DNA of 64,000 nucleotides from positions 248,001-312,000 of the forward strand of contig NADL03000099.1 in NCBI GenBank assembly GCA_002205965.3. Reading direction: 5' to 3'. The DNA is from Kappaphycus alvarezii. Lineage: Eukaryota; Rhodophyta; Florideophyceae; Gigartinales; Solieriaceae. Made by a program: the position numbers and the translations under genes. This document shows positions 63,418-64,000 of this stretch, in pieces. The notes under the pieces were generated by a model. The model searched no databases, was not told where the DNA came from, and saw only the letters and a program-made list of their open reading frames with translations. How positions within the stretch are numbered: position 1 is the first letter of the stretch; the number at the start of each line of letters is the position of its first letter.

Positions 63418-64000
63418 AGCGAGAAGGGATTCTTAGAACCAATTACCCAACAAGGAGGTGTCGCAAGCGACAAAAGTTCTATTTTGTTGGGTAAAAAGAC
63501 GACAGTTAAGAGGACTACAAAGCAAGTTTAGAAGGGGCACGGTCTATTTGTGATGCTCTGTGACCAGCGTAAGAAAAATAGTTCTTAGGCCTGAAGTTGA
63601 CTCTCAACTTCCTACTACTCGGGACTTGACCTGAATTTTTCTGCCATCTTGCTTTACCTCTAGAAGAGGGAGCAGTTTACCCAGATTATATAGACTTTTT
63701 TCCTAACCTTAAGTCTCAAATAAATATACTGAGTACTACAAAATGCATCAAATGGAATCGTGTGAACGAGAAAGACAGAAGATAATATCAGGATAAATAA
63801 CTAGATTTATTTCCTAATGTCTTTATCATCGAGATCAGAGCCAAACAACTCCTCCGAATATCTATTTCACCCAATAAGTCCCCATAAATATCAGGGAACG
63901 GTTCATAATTCCCCGTTGCCTCCTGAGAAATATTAAAACCACTGAGGATTCTCCCATCCGGTTCCAAAGTCAGGACCACCTGGTCCATACTTTCCGGCCC
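63418..64000 (-). mobile_element. Acidic-protein LTR-type unit, copy 3 (partial)
   Basis: The shared LTR segment (from about 63418; TTATATA at 63686-63692) is followed, in minus-strand sense preceded, by the C-terminal end of the acidic ORF, and runs off the window. The LTR part resembles the Gypsy LTR more closely than copies 1 and 2 do, extending into GGAATCGTGTGAAC and AGGATAAATAACTAGAT. The terminal ~17 bp of the LTR are missing or diverged. Confidence 0.7.
63788..64000 (-). pseudogene. Acidic LTR-encoded protein, copy 3 (C-terminal part)
   Basis: Encodes MDQVVLTLEPDGRILSGFN, ISQEATGNYEPFPDIYGD and, after a small deletion that shifts the frame, EELFGSDLDD-like residues ending near 63815. 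The rest of the gene lies beyond the window. The frame break indicates that this copy is not functional. Confidence 0.6.

Overview
This window is eukaryotic, intron-poor, gene-poor and packed with transposable elements. LINE, Copia, Gypsy, Tc1/mariner, PiggyBac and PIF/Harbinger remnants are inserted into one another. The Tc1, PiggyBac and endonuclease-bearing LINE fragments resemble, from memory, types common in oomycetes and early-diverging fungi, so a fungus or fungus-like protist is my best guess. No host marker settles it, and no rRNA or tRNA gene was recognised.

Layout. 1-6.4 kb: mostly unassigned AT-rich DNA with a LINE endonuclease remnant (2.8-3.4) and a PiggyBac pseudogene (4.85-5.7). 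6.4-15.7 kb: two LINE families (called A and B here) broken by later insertions: an LTR-type element carrying an acidic-protein gene (8608-10127), a Copia solo LTR (11516-12075), a Tc1 deletion derivative (13017-13905) and short retroposons. 16-22.9 kb: the most host-like part, with two intronless genes (16262-16756 unknown; 20023-20676 C2H2 zinc-finger), tandem repeats rich in TACTGTAC, and a PIF/Harbinger-type element (21630-22835) carrying only a Myb/SANT-like gene. 25.8-30.5 kb: a Tc1 pseudogene and LINE pieces. 31.1-38.4 kb: a full-length but degenerate Copia element whose 3' LTR was split by a LINE. 38.4-47 kb: LINE and Copia relics and a 30-bp-arm hairpin. 47.5-50 kb: a third LINE with ORF1 and reverse transcriptase. 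50.3-51.4 kb: the second acidic-protein unit. 52.7-53.0 kb: a ~100-bp-arm inverted repeat. 53.1-60.6 kb: a minus-strand Ty3/Gypsy element with near-identical 712/713-bp LTRs. 60.7-64 kb: a LINE remnant, an ORF interrupted by stops, and a third, partial acidic-protein unit cut by the window end.

The main discovery candidate is the acidic-protein unit. The copy at 8608-10127 begins TG, ends CA, has a perfect 5-bp target duplication, and its removal restores the reading frame of the LINE it sits in. It therefore behaves like a solo LTR of about 1.5 kb. It encodes a ~200-residue acidic protein with its own TATA-like box, upstream of a ~430-bp segment shared with the LTR of the neighbouring Gypsy element. 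Three copies occur here and two retain open frames. This looks like an LTR (U3)-encoded accessory gene. A second theme is that the LINEs have scattered very short copies (63-95 bp) that share the LINE 3' tail and are usually flanked by clear target duplications.
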